Assembly (NCBI GenBank): GCA_964521075.1
Contig: CAZFPI010000035.1
Coordinates: 1-24,133 of the forward strand
Source: Sterolibacterium sp964521075
Lineage (GTDB): Bacteria > Pseudomonadota > Gammaproteobacteria > Burkholderiales > Rhodocyclaceae
DNA length: 24,133 nt
Direction of reading: 5' to 3'
A program made the position numbers and the translations under genes. The notes below the pieces were generated by a model that was not told where the DNA came from, searched no databases, and worked only from the letters and a program-made list of their open reading frames with translations. Every line of letters begins with the position of its first letter. The first letter of the stretch is position 1. This document shows, one piece after another, positions 14,568 to 20,448 of the stretch.

Positions 14568-15731
14568 ATGTTCAAGGACAAGGCCTGTATCGTCGGCATT
14601 GGGGATACGCCCTACTGCCGCAAACCGGGCTCGGGTATGTCGGAAGCTGCGCTGCAGCTCAAGGCCGCCCTCGCCGCCATCGAAGACGCGGGTCTGAAAG
14701 CCAGCCAGATCGACGGCATCCTGCCCTTTCCCAATCTCGGCAAGGCCGAAGCCATGGCCGCCAGCCTCGGCTGCAACAATCTGCGTTTTGCCGCCACGCT
14801 CCACATGGGTGGTGCCGCCCCCGTGGCCGGTCTGCGGCTGGCTGCGCTGGCCGTGTCTTCCGGCGCGGCAGATTATGTGCTGGTACCCGGCGCGTGGAAC
14901 GGCTTTTCCGGCGCGCGTGTGCGCGAAACCACCAGCCAGGATGTTCATTCCATCCCCGGCGGCGCGATCGCCCGGGATTTCTACATTCCCTACGGCTACA
15001 CCGCCCCGCCGCAGTGGTACGCGCTCATGGCACGTCGCCACATGCACGAATTCGGCACGACCCACGAGCAGCTCGGGGCTGTCGCCATCGCCATGAGGAA
15101 GCACGCCAATCTCAACCCGGCCGCCCTCATGCACGGCAAGCCGCTGACCATGGAAGACTATCTGGCTTCCATGATGATTGCCGACCCGTACAAACTGCTC
15201 GACTGCTGTCTGGAAACGGACGGCGGTGCGGCCTTTGTCGTCACCAGCGTAGAACGGGCACGCGATCTGAAGCAAAAGCCCATTTACGTCATGGGTGCTG
15301 CGGCTGGCCAGCCCTACCCCGCCGACGAGATTCCCAACCGCCCCGACATGCATCAGGTCGGTCTAAGCATCGCCGCGCCGGAAGCCTTCCGCATGGCGGG
15401 CGTGACTCCGGCGGATGTCGATTTCGCCCAGATTTACGACTGCTTCACCTTTGAAGTGATCCAGCAGCTCGAAGAAGCCGGGTTCTGCAAACGCGGCGAA
15501 GGCGGTGCCTTTGTCGAAAATGGCGGTATCGAGCTGGGGGGGCGTCTGCCGGTCAACACCCACGGCGGCCTGCTTTCGCATGCTCACTCGCTAGGGGTTG
15601 GCCATCTGGTCGAAGCCGTGCGTCAGTTGCGCGGTGAATGCGGCGAACGTCAGGTCAAGGATGCCGAAATCGGCGTGGTCACCGGCTGGGGCGATTTCGG
15701 CGATGGCAGCATCGCCATCCTGCGCCGCTAA
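14568..15731 (+). CDS. Thiolase-fold (SCP2/lipid-transfer-like) protein without nucleophilic Cys; probable thiolase or aldolase subunit
   Basis: A 387-residue thiolase-superfamily protein of the SCP-x/Ltp/BbsB branch. It begins ACIVGIGDTPY and later has QIYDCFTFEVIQQLEEAGFCKRGEGG and NTHGGLLSHAHSLGVGH, all signatures of that branch. The segment where ordinary thiolases carry Cys-x-Ser/Thr-Gly reads TLHMGGAAPVAG (about 77-88), with no cysteine between C69 and the CC pair near residue 210. A histidine at the usual C-terminal position is kept. Related proteins without this Cys include the steroid side-chain aldolase Ltp2, while BbsB works as benzoylsuccinyl-CoA thiolase. Both need a DUF35 partner, and one is encoded 13 bp downstream. 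It should cleave a CoA-ester C-C bond near the end of the pathway. AGGAG precedes the ATG. Confidence 0.87.
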   Translation: MFKDKACIVGIGDTPYCRKPGSGMSEAALQLKAALAAIEDAGLKASQIDGILPFPNLGKAEAMAASLGCNNLRFAATLHMGGAAPVAGLRLAALAVSSGAADYVLVPGAWNGFSGARVRETTSQDVHSIPGGAIARDFYIPYGYTAPPQWYALMARRHMHEFGTTHEQLGAVAIAMRKHANLNPAALMHGKPLTMEDYLASMMIADPYKLLDCCLETDGGAAFVVTSVERARDLKQKPIYVMGAAAGQPYPADEIPNRPDMHQVGLSIAAPEAFRMAGVTPADVDFAQIYDCFTFEVIQQLEEAGFCKRGEGGAFVENGGIELGGRLPVNTHGGLLSHAHSLGVGHLVEAVRQLRGECGERQVKDAEIGVVTGWGDFGDGSIAILRR

Positions 15732-15744
15732 GAAGGGGAAAAAC

Positions 15745-16158
15745 ATGACAGAAACTGCTTACAACAAGCCCTTGCCCCTGCTCGAAGGGCTGACCAAGGA
15801 GTTCTACGACTGGTGTGCAAAAGGCGAGTTGCGCTTCCAGCGTTGCACTGACTGCGGCACCTGGCGTCACATCCCCCGCGAAATCTGCCCGCGTTGCAGC
15901 TCTTTCAAGTGGGAATGGGCCAAATCCAGCGGTCAGGGCACGGTCTACACCTGGACGGTGGTTGAGCGTGCGCTGCATCCGGCCTTCGCGACCTCCACGC
16001 CTTACGCTCCGGTGGTGATCGAGCTCGAAGGCGGCGTGCGCCTTTTGACACAGCTCTCCGATGTCGCGCCCAAGGATTTGCAGATCGGCATGCCGGTGGT
16101 GGTTGATTTCAAGGCCGTCACACCGGAAGTCACCCTGCCCTACTTCAAGCGCGCCTGA
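15745..16158 (+). CDS. Zn-ribbon/OB-fold (DUF35) protein, partner subunit of the thiolase-like protein
   Basis: A 137-residue protein with an N-terminal helix, a rubredoxin-like zinc ribbon (CTDCG...CPRC, residues about 34-55) and an OB fold beginning around GTVYTWTVVERALHPAF. DUF35 proteins of this kind form complexes with SCP2-type thiolases or aldolases (BbsA with BbsB, the Ltp2 partner, the archaeal HMG-CoA pathway complex) and shape the acyl-CoA channel. The frame extends 49 codons upstream into the thiolase gene, but the ATG at 15745 has an AAGGGGA Shine-Dalgarno and starts directly before the conserved helix, so it is chosen. The 13-bp gap to the thiolase gene supports translational coupling and a stable complex. 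Confidence 0.92.
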   Translation: MTETAYNKPLPLLEGLTKEFYDWCAKGELRFQRCTDCGTWRHIPREICPRCSSFKWEWAKSSGQGTVYTWTVVERALHPAFATSTPYAPVVIELEGGVRLLTQLSDVAPKDLQIGMPVVVDFKAVTPEVTLPYFKRA

Positions 16159-16197
16159 TTTCCCCTTTCAACCCAACATCCCACAAGAGGAACCCTC

Positions 16198-16977
16198 ATG
16201 TCCCTGAATCTGCCTGCCACCTTTACCTACGAAAAGCGCGGCCGCATCGCCCTGATGACCATCAACCGTCCCGATGCCTACAACGCCTTCACGCGCGAAA
16301 TGCTGGTCGGCATGGACGCCGCCTTTGACGACTTCAACGCCGACCCGAACCTCTGGGTCGCCGTCATCACCGGCGCGGGCAACAAGGCCTTCTGTACCGG
16401 CATGGACATCAAGGACGCCCTGCCCGCTATCGCCGCTGGCGACCAGATGGGCTATGAAGACCCGGCCAAACGTCCCTTCCAGCACATCTTCAAGCCCATC
16501 ATCGCCGCCGTGAATGGCTTTTGCATCGCGGGCGGGCTCGAATTCCTGCAAGGCATGGACATCCGCATCGCCTCCGAAAATGCCCAGTTCGGTCTGGGCG
16601 AAGTGAAGTGGGGCGTGATTCCCTCGGGGGGCTCGCACATCCGCCTGCCGCAGCAGATCCCCTGGGCGGTGGCGATGGAACTGCTGCTGACCGGCCAGAG
16701 CATCGACGCCAAGCGCGCTTACGACATCGGCCTGGTCAACAAGGTCGTCCCCGCTGACAAGGTGCTCGAAGAAGCCCTGGCCTGGGCCGAGAAAATCTGC
16801 GAAAACGGCCCGCTGGCCGTGCGTACCGCCAAGGAAATCGCCGTGCGCGCGCTTAACAACGAACCGAAATTCGTGCTCGAAAAGAGCATCGCCCCGCGCG
16901 TGTTCAACTCCGAAGACGCCAAGGAAGGCCCGCGTGCCTTCGCCGAGAAGCGCAAGCCGAATTTCACCGGGCGTTGA
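16198..16977 (+). CDS. Enoyl-CoA hydratase/isomerase (crotonase) with both catalytic glutamates
   Basis: A 259-residue canonical crotonase. The oxyanion-hole region is FCTGMDIKD (65-73). Both acid-base glutamates of mammalian enoyl-CoA hydratase are conserved: E115 in GGLEFLQG and E135 in FGLGEVKWG. It ends with the usual SEDAKEGPRAFAEKRKPNFTGR. It should add water to a 2-enoyl-CoA, comparable in role to BbsH (hydratase of anaerobic toluene degradation), and it contrasts with the MenB-like crotonase in the same cluster, which lacks both glutamates. AGAGGAA precedes the ATG. It lies 39 bp after the DUF35 gene. A CaiD-type dehydratase role is possible. Confidence 0.92.
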   Translation: MSLNLPATFTYEKRGRIALMTINRPDAYNAFTREMLVGMDAAFDDFNADPNLWVAVITGAGNKAFCTGMDIKDALPAIAAGDQMGYEDPAKRPFQHIFKPIIAAVNGFCIAGGLEFLQGMDIRIASENAQFGLGEVKWGVIPSGGSHIRLPQQIPWAVAMELLLTGQSIDAKRAYDIGLVNKVVPADKVLEEALAWAEKICENGPLAVRTAKEIAVRALNNEPKFVLEKSIAPRVFNSEDAKEGPRAFAEKRKPNFTGR

Positions 16978-16994
16978 GCTGCGCGCTATGAACC

Positions 16995-17092
16995 ACCGTT
17001 CGGCCTGAGCTTGTCGAAGGCCTGTGTCAGTGACGCGGAGAACGCACATCGAGGCACGGGATCTGCGGTTCGACAGGCTCACCGCGAACGGT
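16995..17092. repeat. Inverted pair of REP-like hairpins (CGTTCG-TGAGC-TGTCGAA family)
   Basis: Two copies of a short repeat face each other: left 16995-17023 (plus sense) and right 17065-17092 (minus sense). Both share ACCGTTCG, TGAGC and TGTCGAA. Each copy folds on itself, the left by GGCCT/AGGCC and the right by GCGGT/ACCGC, so the variable bases change in pairs and the stem is kept. The repeat is of a type common between genes in proteobacteria. It fills most of the 169-bp gap between the hydratase and the F420-reductase-like gene. Confidence 0.8.
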
Positions 17093-17146
17093 ATTTGTTT
17101 TCCCAGATAGTTTCCGATTGAACAACTCTTACTGGACAAAAATCCC

Positions 17147-17824
17147 ATGAGCGAAAAACTCCCCACCCTCGCCATCCTCGGCGGCACCGGTGATCTCGGC
17201 ACAGGGCTTGCCCGTCGCTGGGCACAGGCCGGTTATGAAGTCATCATCGGCTCGCGCACCATCGACAAGGCCGAGGCCGCCGCCGCCGACCTGCAGAAAC
17301 TGATGGCCGAGCGCGGCGTGAAGAGCGTCACCGTCCGTGCTGCCGACAACCTCGCCGCCGCGCAAGCCGCCGACATCGTCGCCATGACTGTCCCCTTCAG
17401 CCACCAGAAAAGCACGCTGGAATCCGTGAAGGAAGCCCTCCAGGGCAAGATCCTCATCGACGTCACCGTGCCGCTCGTACCGCCCAAGGTCGCCCGCGTG
17501 CAGCTGCCGCCGGAAGGCTCCGCCGGCCAGATCGCCCAGGCGTTGCTGGGTGAGAACGTCAAGGTCGTCTCCGCCTTCCAGAACGTCGCCGCCCACCACC
17601 TGCAAGAAGGCATGGGGCTCGATTGCGATGTGCTGGTCTGTGGCGACAGCAAGGATGCCCGTAGTGAGGTCATCAAGCTGGTCGAAGCTGCCGGCATGCG
17701 CGGCTTCCACGCTGGCAGCGGGGCCAACGCCGCCGCCGTCGAAGCCCTGACCTCGCTGCTGATCTTCATCAACAAACAGTACGAATGCCACGCCGGCATC
17801 CGGCTGACGGGGCTGGATCACTAA
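17147..17824 (+). CDS. NADP-binding oxidoreductase of the NADPH:F420 reductase family
   Basis: A 225-residue Rossmann protein similar to archaeal and actinobacterial F420:NADP oxidoreductases (Fno/NpdG). The dinucleotide motif LGGTGDLGTGLARR is at residues 11-24. GSR (S36, R37) and K41 follow, where the family grips the 2'-phosphate of NADP. SAFQNVAAHHLQ matches the conserved F420-side segment SAFxNVxA. The family moves hydride between NADPH and coenzyme F420; most betaproteobacteria are not known to make F420, so the partner here may be another flavin-like cofactor or a substrate. No strong Shine-Dalgarno is seen. It is the last gene of the CoA cluster, separated from it by the repeat pair and followed by a hairpin. 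Confidence 0.83.
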   Translation: MSEKLPTLAILGGTGDLGTGLARRWAQAGYEVIIGSRTIDKAEAAAADLQKLMAERGVKSVTVRAADNLAAAQAADIVAMTVPFSHQKSTLESVKEALQGKILIDVTVPLVPPKVARVQLPPEGSAGQIAQALLGENVKVVSAFQNVAAHHLQEGMGLDCDVLVCGDSKDARSEVIKLVEAAGMRGFHAGSGANAAAVEALTSLLIFINKQYECHAGIRLTGLDH

Positions 17825-17857
17825 TCGCCATCGCCATCGTCGTTGTCATCGTTGTCA
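17825..17857 (+). repeat. Short imperfect trinucleotide tract (GTC/ATC/GCC)
   Basis: The 33 bp directly after the F420-reductase-like stop run as ATC GCC ATC GCC ATC GTC GTT GTC ATC GTT GTC, an imperfect trinucleotide tract. It is non-coding as far as can be seen. Confidence 0.5.
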
Positions 17858-17858
17858 C

Positions 17859-17895
17859 GGGCTGCGGTTTCTAGGCTCAACATGCCTCGCAGCCC
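17859..17895 (+). terminator. 8-bp stem hairpin between cluster and methyltransferase
   Basis: GGGCTGCG (17859-17866) pairs perfectly with CGCAGCCC (17888-17895) across a 21-nt loop. The bases after it (ACTGTTTCC) are not a real T-tract, so termination is only possible, not shown. It lies 19 bp before the methyltransferase ATG and could also hinder its translation. Confidence 0.38.
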
Positions 17896-17913
17896 ACTGT
17901 TTCCGGTCATGCC

Positions 17914-19185
17914 ATGAGCCTGTCAATACGACGCTCCCCGGATGGTCCGGTGCATGACGTTGATGGACTGGGCCAGGTTTTCACTCCGCCCAGCGTCGTC
18001 CAGGCCATGCTGGCCCTGCGGCGCAACAGCGGGCGGGTGCTGGAACCCTCCTGCGGCGATGGTGCTTTTTCCCGTCAGCTGCCAGGCTGTGTGGCCATCG
18101 AGCTGGATGCGCGCCATGCGCCGCCGGGCAGTCTCAACATCGATTTTTTCGCCTATCCGGAACGGGAAAAGTTCGCCACGGTCATTGGTAACCCGCCCTA
18201 TGTCCGTTATCAGGATATCGCCCCGGCCACGCAGGGCCTGTTGCGCTCGCGGCTGTTCGACCAGCGATCCAACCTGTATCTGTTCTTCATCGAAAAGGCC
18301 GTGCGCCATCTAAAGGACGGCGGCGAGCTGATCTTCATCACGCCGCGCGATTTCCTCAAGACCACATCCAGCGTCAGGCTCAACCGCTGGCTGTTCGAGC
18401 AGGGTACGATCACCGACGCCATCGAGCTGGGCGATGCGCGGGTGTTTTCAGGGGCTGTCCCTAATTGCCTGATCTGGCGTTTTGAAAAAGGCCGCTTCGA
18501 CCGCGCGCTGCGTTATGCCGAAATCGGCGTGCGCGACCGTCTGGCAGACGCCCTGGCCGCTCCCGGCTGGCAACAGCGGCATCTGGTCGAAGCCGCTGGT
18601 CACCTGATTTTTGCCCGCGAAAAGTACACGCTCCATCTGCGGGATATTGTCAGCGTCAAGGTCGGCGCAGTCTCTGGTGCGGATGATATTTATGCCAGCG
18701 AGACGGACGGCCACCGGGATTTTGTCTGCTCCAGCACGGTGAAAACCGGCCAGACACGCCGCATGATCTGGGTGGACAAGGATGACCCACCGCCGACTGT
18801 CCTGCTGCCGCACAAGGAACGGCTGATGGCGCGCGGCATCCGGCCCTTTGACGAGCACAACTGGTGGCACTGGGGGCGTGGCTACCCGCAGACCGACGCG
18901 CCACGCATCTACGTCAATGGCCGAACCCGCGAGCAGCAGCCTTTTTTCCTGCATCGCTGCAGCCATTTCGATGGCGCGGTACTGGCCCTCTTTCCGCATG
19001 ACCCGGCTTGCGATCAGGATGCCCTGTGCGCCTTGCGCGATGCCTTGAATGCCCTGGCCTGGGACGAACTGGGCTTTGTCTGCGATGGCCGTTTCATCTT
19101 CGCCCAGCGCAGCCTGGAAAACGCGCCGCTACCGGCCGCTTTCGCCCGTTTTCTGCCCGGGCAAGCCCGGGGTGGCTGCGCGTAG
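17914..19185 (+). CDS. Orphan N6-adenine DNA methyltransferase, Eco57I/TaqI-like
   Basis: A 423-residue class I methyltransferase. Residues 20-33 carry GQVFTPPSVVQAML, typical of Eco57I/TaqI-type enzymes. The SAM-binding motif I is LEPSCGDGAF (43-52) and the catalytic motif IV is NPPY (93-96), which identifies an adenine-N6 methylase. The C-terminal ~200 residues would be the target-recognition part (for example HLRDIVSVKVGAVSGADDIY). No endonuclease gene adjoins it and there is no fused nuclease domain, so it looks like a solitary methylase or a remnant of a restriction-modification or BREX-like system. The Shine-Dalgarno is weak. Its last 57 bp overlap the end of the convergent nucleotidyltransferase gene. 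Target sequence unknown. Confidence 0.85.
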   Translation: MSLSIRRSPDGPVHDVDGLGQVFTPPSVVQAMLALRRNSGRVLEPSCGDGAFSRQLPGCVAIELDARHAPPGSLNIDFFAYPEREKFATVIGNPPYVRYQDIAPATQGLLRSRLFDQRSNLYLFFIEKAVRHLKDGGELIFITPRDFLKTTSSVRLNRWLFEQGTITDAIELGDARVFSGAVPNCLIWRFEKGRFDRALRYAEIGVRDRLADALAAPGWQQRHLVEAAGHLIFAREKYTLHLRDIVSVKVGAVSGADDIYASETDGHRDFVCSSTVKTGQTRRMIWVDKDDPPPTVLLPHKERLMARGIRPFDEHNWWHWGRGYPQTDAPRIYVNGRTREQQPFFLHRCSHFDGAVLALFPHDPACDQDALCALRDALNALAWDELGFVCDGRFIFAQRSLENAPLPAAFARFLPGQARGGCA

Positions 19186-19857
19186 CCGGGTATCGAGCCG
19201 GGCCAGTTGTTCGGGGGTGCCCAGGTTGTCCCATAGCCCTTCCAGTTTCGCGCCCTGAATTTTTCCTGCCGGGATCAGGCGGTCGAGCAAGGGGCGTAGC
19301 GGCAGTTTCTTGCCCGGCGAGAGTTCGGGAGCATCGGCCAGCATTTCCGGGCGGAACAGGCCGAAGTTGGCGTAGGTCAGACGAGGTTCGCCTGTCAGGT
19401 GCAGACAGGCATCGCGCAGGGCGAAATCGCCGGCAGGATGCCAGACGGGGTTGTCTGTCATCCAGAGCAGGGCCTGCGCGTTTTTGTCGAGCGGGCTGGC
19501 CTCGATGAGCGCGCGATAGTCGCATTCGCAGTAAATGTCGGCACTAACGACAAGGAAGGGGGATCGGCCCAGGAGCGGCAGGGCTTTGAAGATGCCTCCG
19601 GCGGTTTCCAGGGCTTCGGCTTCCGGCGACCAGAGGATGTTCGCGCCCCATGCGCGGCCATCGCCCAGCGCGGCTACGAGCTGCTCGCCAAGATGGGCGT
19701 GGTTGATGACGATGTCACGGATGCCTGCTGCGACCAGGCGTTCGATTTGCCAGACGATGAGCGGTTTTCCGCCGACGGGCAGGAGTGGCTTGGGGGTCTT
19801 GTCCGTCAGGGGGCGCATGCGTTCGCCCCGGCCTGCGGCGAGAATCATGGCTTTCAT
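19129..19857 (-). CDS. murU: Nucleotidyltransferase, MurU-like (N-acetylmuramate 1-phosphate uridylyltransferase)
   Basis: A 242-residue sugar-1-phosphate nucleotidyltransferase. The N-terminus LAAGRGERMRPLTDKTPKPLL is the family's NTP-binding loop and signature lysine. ALETAGGIFKAL and VVSADIYCE (metal-binding Asp) follow, and GLWDNLGTPEQLARL closes the fold. Length and sequence resemble MurU, which makes UDP-MurNAc from MurNAc-1-phosphate in the peptidoglycan recycling route that bypasses fosfomycin-sensitive MurA. Its usual partner, the AmgK kinase, is not next to it here, so the symbol is tentative; mannose- or glucose-1-phosphate nucleotidyltransferase is an alternative. It is the last gene of the fba-purC-prlC run, 20 bp behind the DUF4124 gene, and overlaps the convergent methyltransferase by 57 bp. 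Confidence 0.78.
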   Translation of the reverse strand: MKAMILAAGRGERMRPLTDKTPKPLLPVGGKPLIVWQIERLVAAGIRDIVINHAHLGEQLVAALGDGRAWGANILWSPEAEALETAGGIFKALPLLGRSPFLVVSADIYCECDYRALIEASPLDKNAQALLWMTDNPVWHPAGDFALRDACLHLTGEPRLTYANFGLFRPEMLADAPELSPGKKLPLRPLLDRLIPAGKIQGAKLEGLWDNLGTPEQLARLDTRLRAATPGLPGQKTGESGR

Positions 19858-19877
19858 GGGCTGAGTGGCCGGGCGGT

Positions 19878-20435
19878 TCAGGGCTTCGATGGCGGGGGAT
19901 TCGCCGGTGCGGCGGCGGGTGGCTTTGCATCCCCCCGGGCCGGGTAGCCTGCTTCATCGAGCAGACGGTTCCAGGCCCCTTCTTCAAAGCCCTTCGAGGT
20001 CTTGCCTCCTGCCTGAAGGACGGGAACGAAGAGTTCCTGGCTGCCTGTGGCCTGGCGGAAGGCGTCGGCATCGGATTGTGTCCGGATTTCCTTTTCGTTG
20101 TAGGGCGCGCCGCGCTGTTTCAGGAGGTCGCGCGCCTGGCGGCAGTCTTCTTTGCAGGTGTCGGCGGTGTAGAGCGTCAGGGGGGATTTTTTGCTGGCCC
20201 GGCCGGTTTCGTAGGCGAATGCGCCACCGGTGTCGATGACATTGGGGCCCTTGAGCTTTTTGGCTTCAAAATTTTTGACGGCCTCGGGCGGTGGTGGCTG
20301 GTCGGAATAATGCACCTGCCCGGTTTTGTCGACCCAGCGGTAGGTAGTCTGCGCCTGGAGAGGGGGCGCGAGAAGCAGGGAAAGCAGCAAACTGCCATGC
20401 AACGAAACGCGCAGCGAAATTCGCGGGATGGACAT
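19878..20435 (-). CDS. Secreted DUF4124 protein with glutaredoxin-like domain
   Basis: A 185-residue predicted periplasmic protein. A signal peptide (residues 1-28, ending LLLAPPLQA) precedes a DUF4124 segment with TYRWVDKTGQVHYSDQPPPP. A thioredoxin-fold domain follows (LTLYTADTCKEDCRQARDLLKQRGAPYNEKEI), ending in a Pro/Ala-rich tail. The redox motif is C94-x3-C98 rather than the standard CxxC of glutaredoxin, so classic disulfide reduction is uncertain. The frame runs 17 codons further upstream, but the ATG at 20435 has a perfect AGGAGG and starts the signal peptide. It is 13 bp after prlC and 20 bp before the murU-like gene. Role unknown, probably envelope-related. Confidence 0.83.
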   Translation of the reverse strand: MSIPRISLRVSLHGSLLLSLLLAPPLQAQTTYRWVDKTGQVHYSDQPPPPEAVKNFEAKKLKGPNVIDTGGAFAYETGRASKKSPLTLYTADTCKEDCRQARDLLKQRGAPYNEKEIRTQSDADAFRQATGSQELFVPVLQAGGKTSKGFEEGAWNRLLDEAGYPARGDAKPPAAAPANPPPSKP

Positions 20436-20448
20436 GAATGCCTCCTGC

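Noticed and set aside
14532..15353. 273-codon minus-strand frame opposite the thiolase-like gene
   Set aside because: Shadow of the plus-strand gene; His/Gly-rich translation without a domain.
11102..16977. Reading the cluster as the toluene bbs operon itself
   Set aside because: Acyl-CoA dehydrogenase (BbsG) and BbsCD homologues are absent, there is no benzylsuccinate synthase, and a MenB/BadI-like crotonase and F420-type reductase are present.
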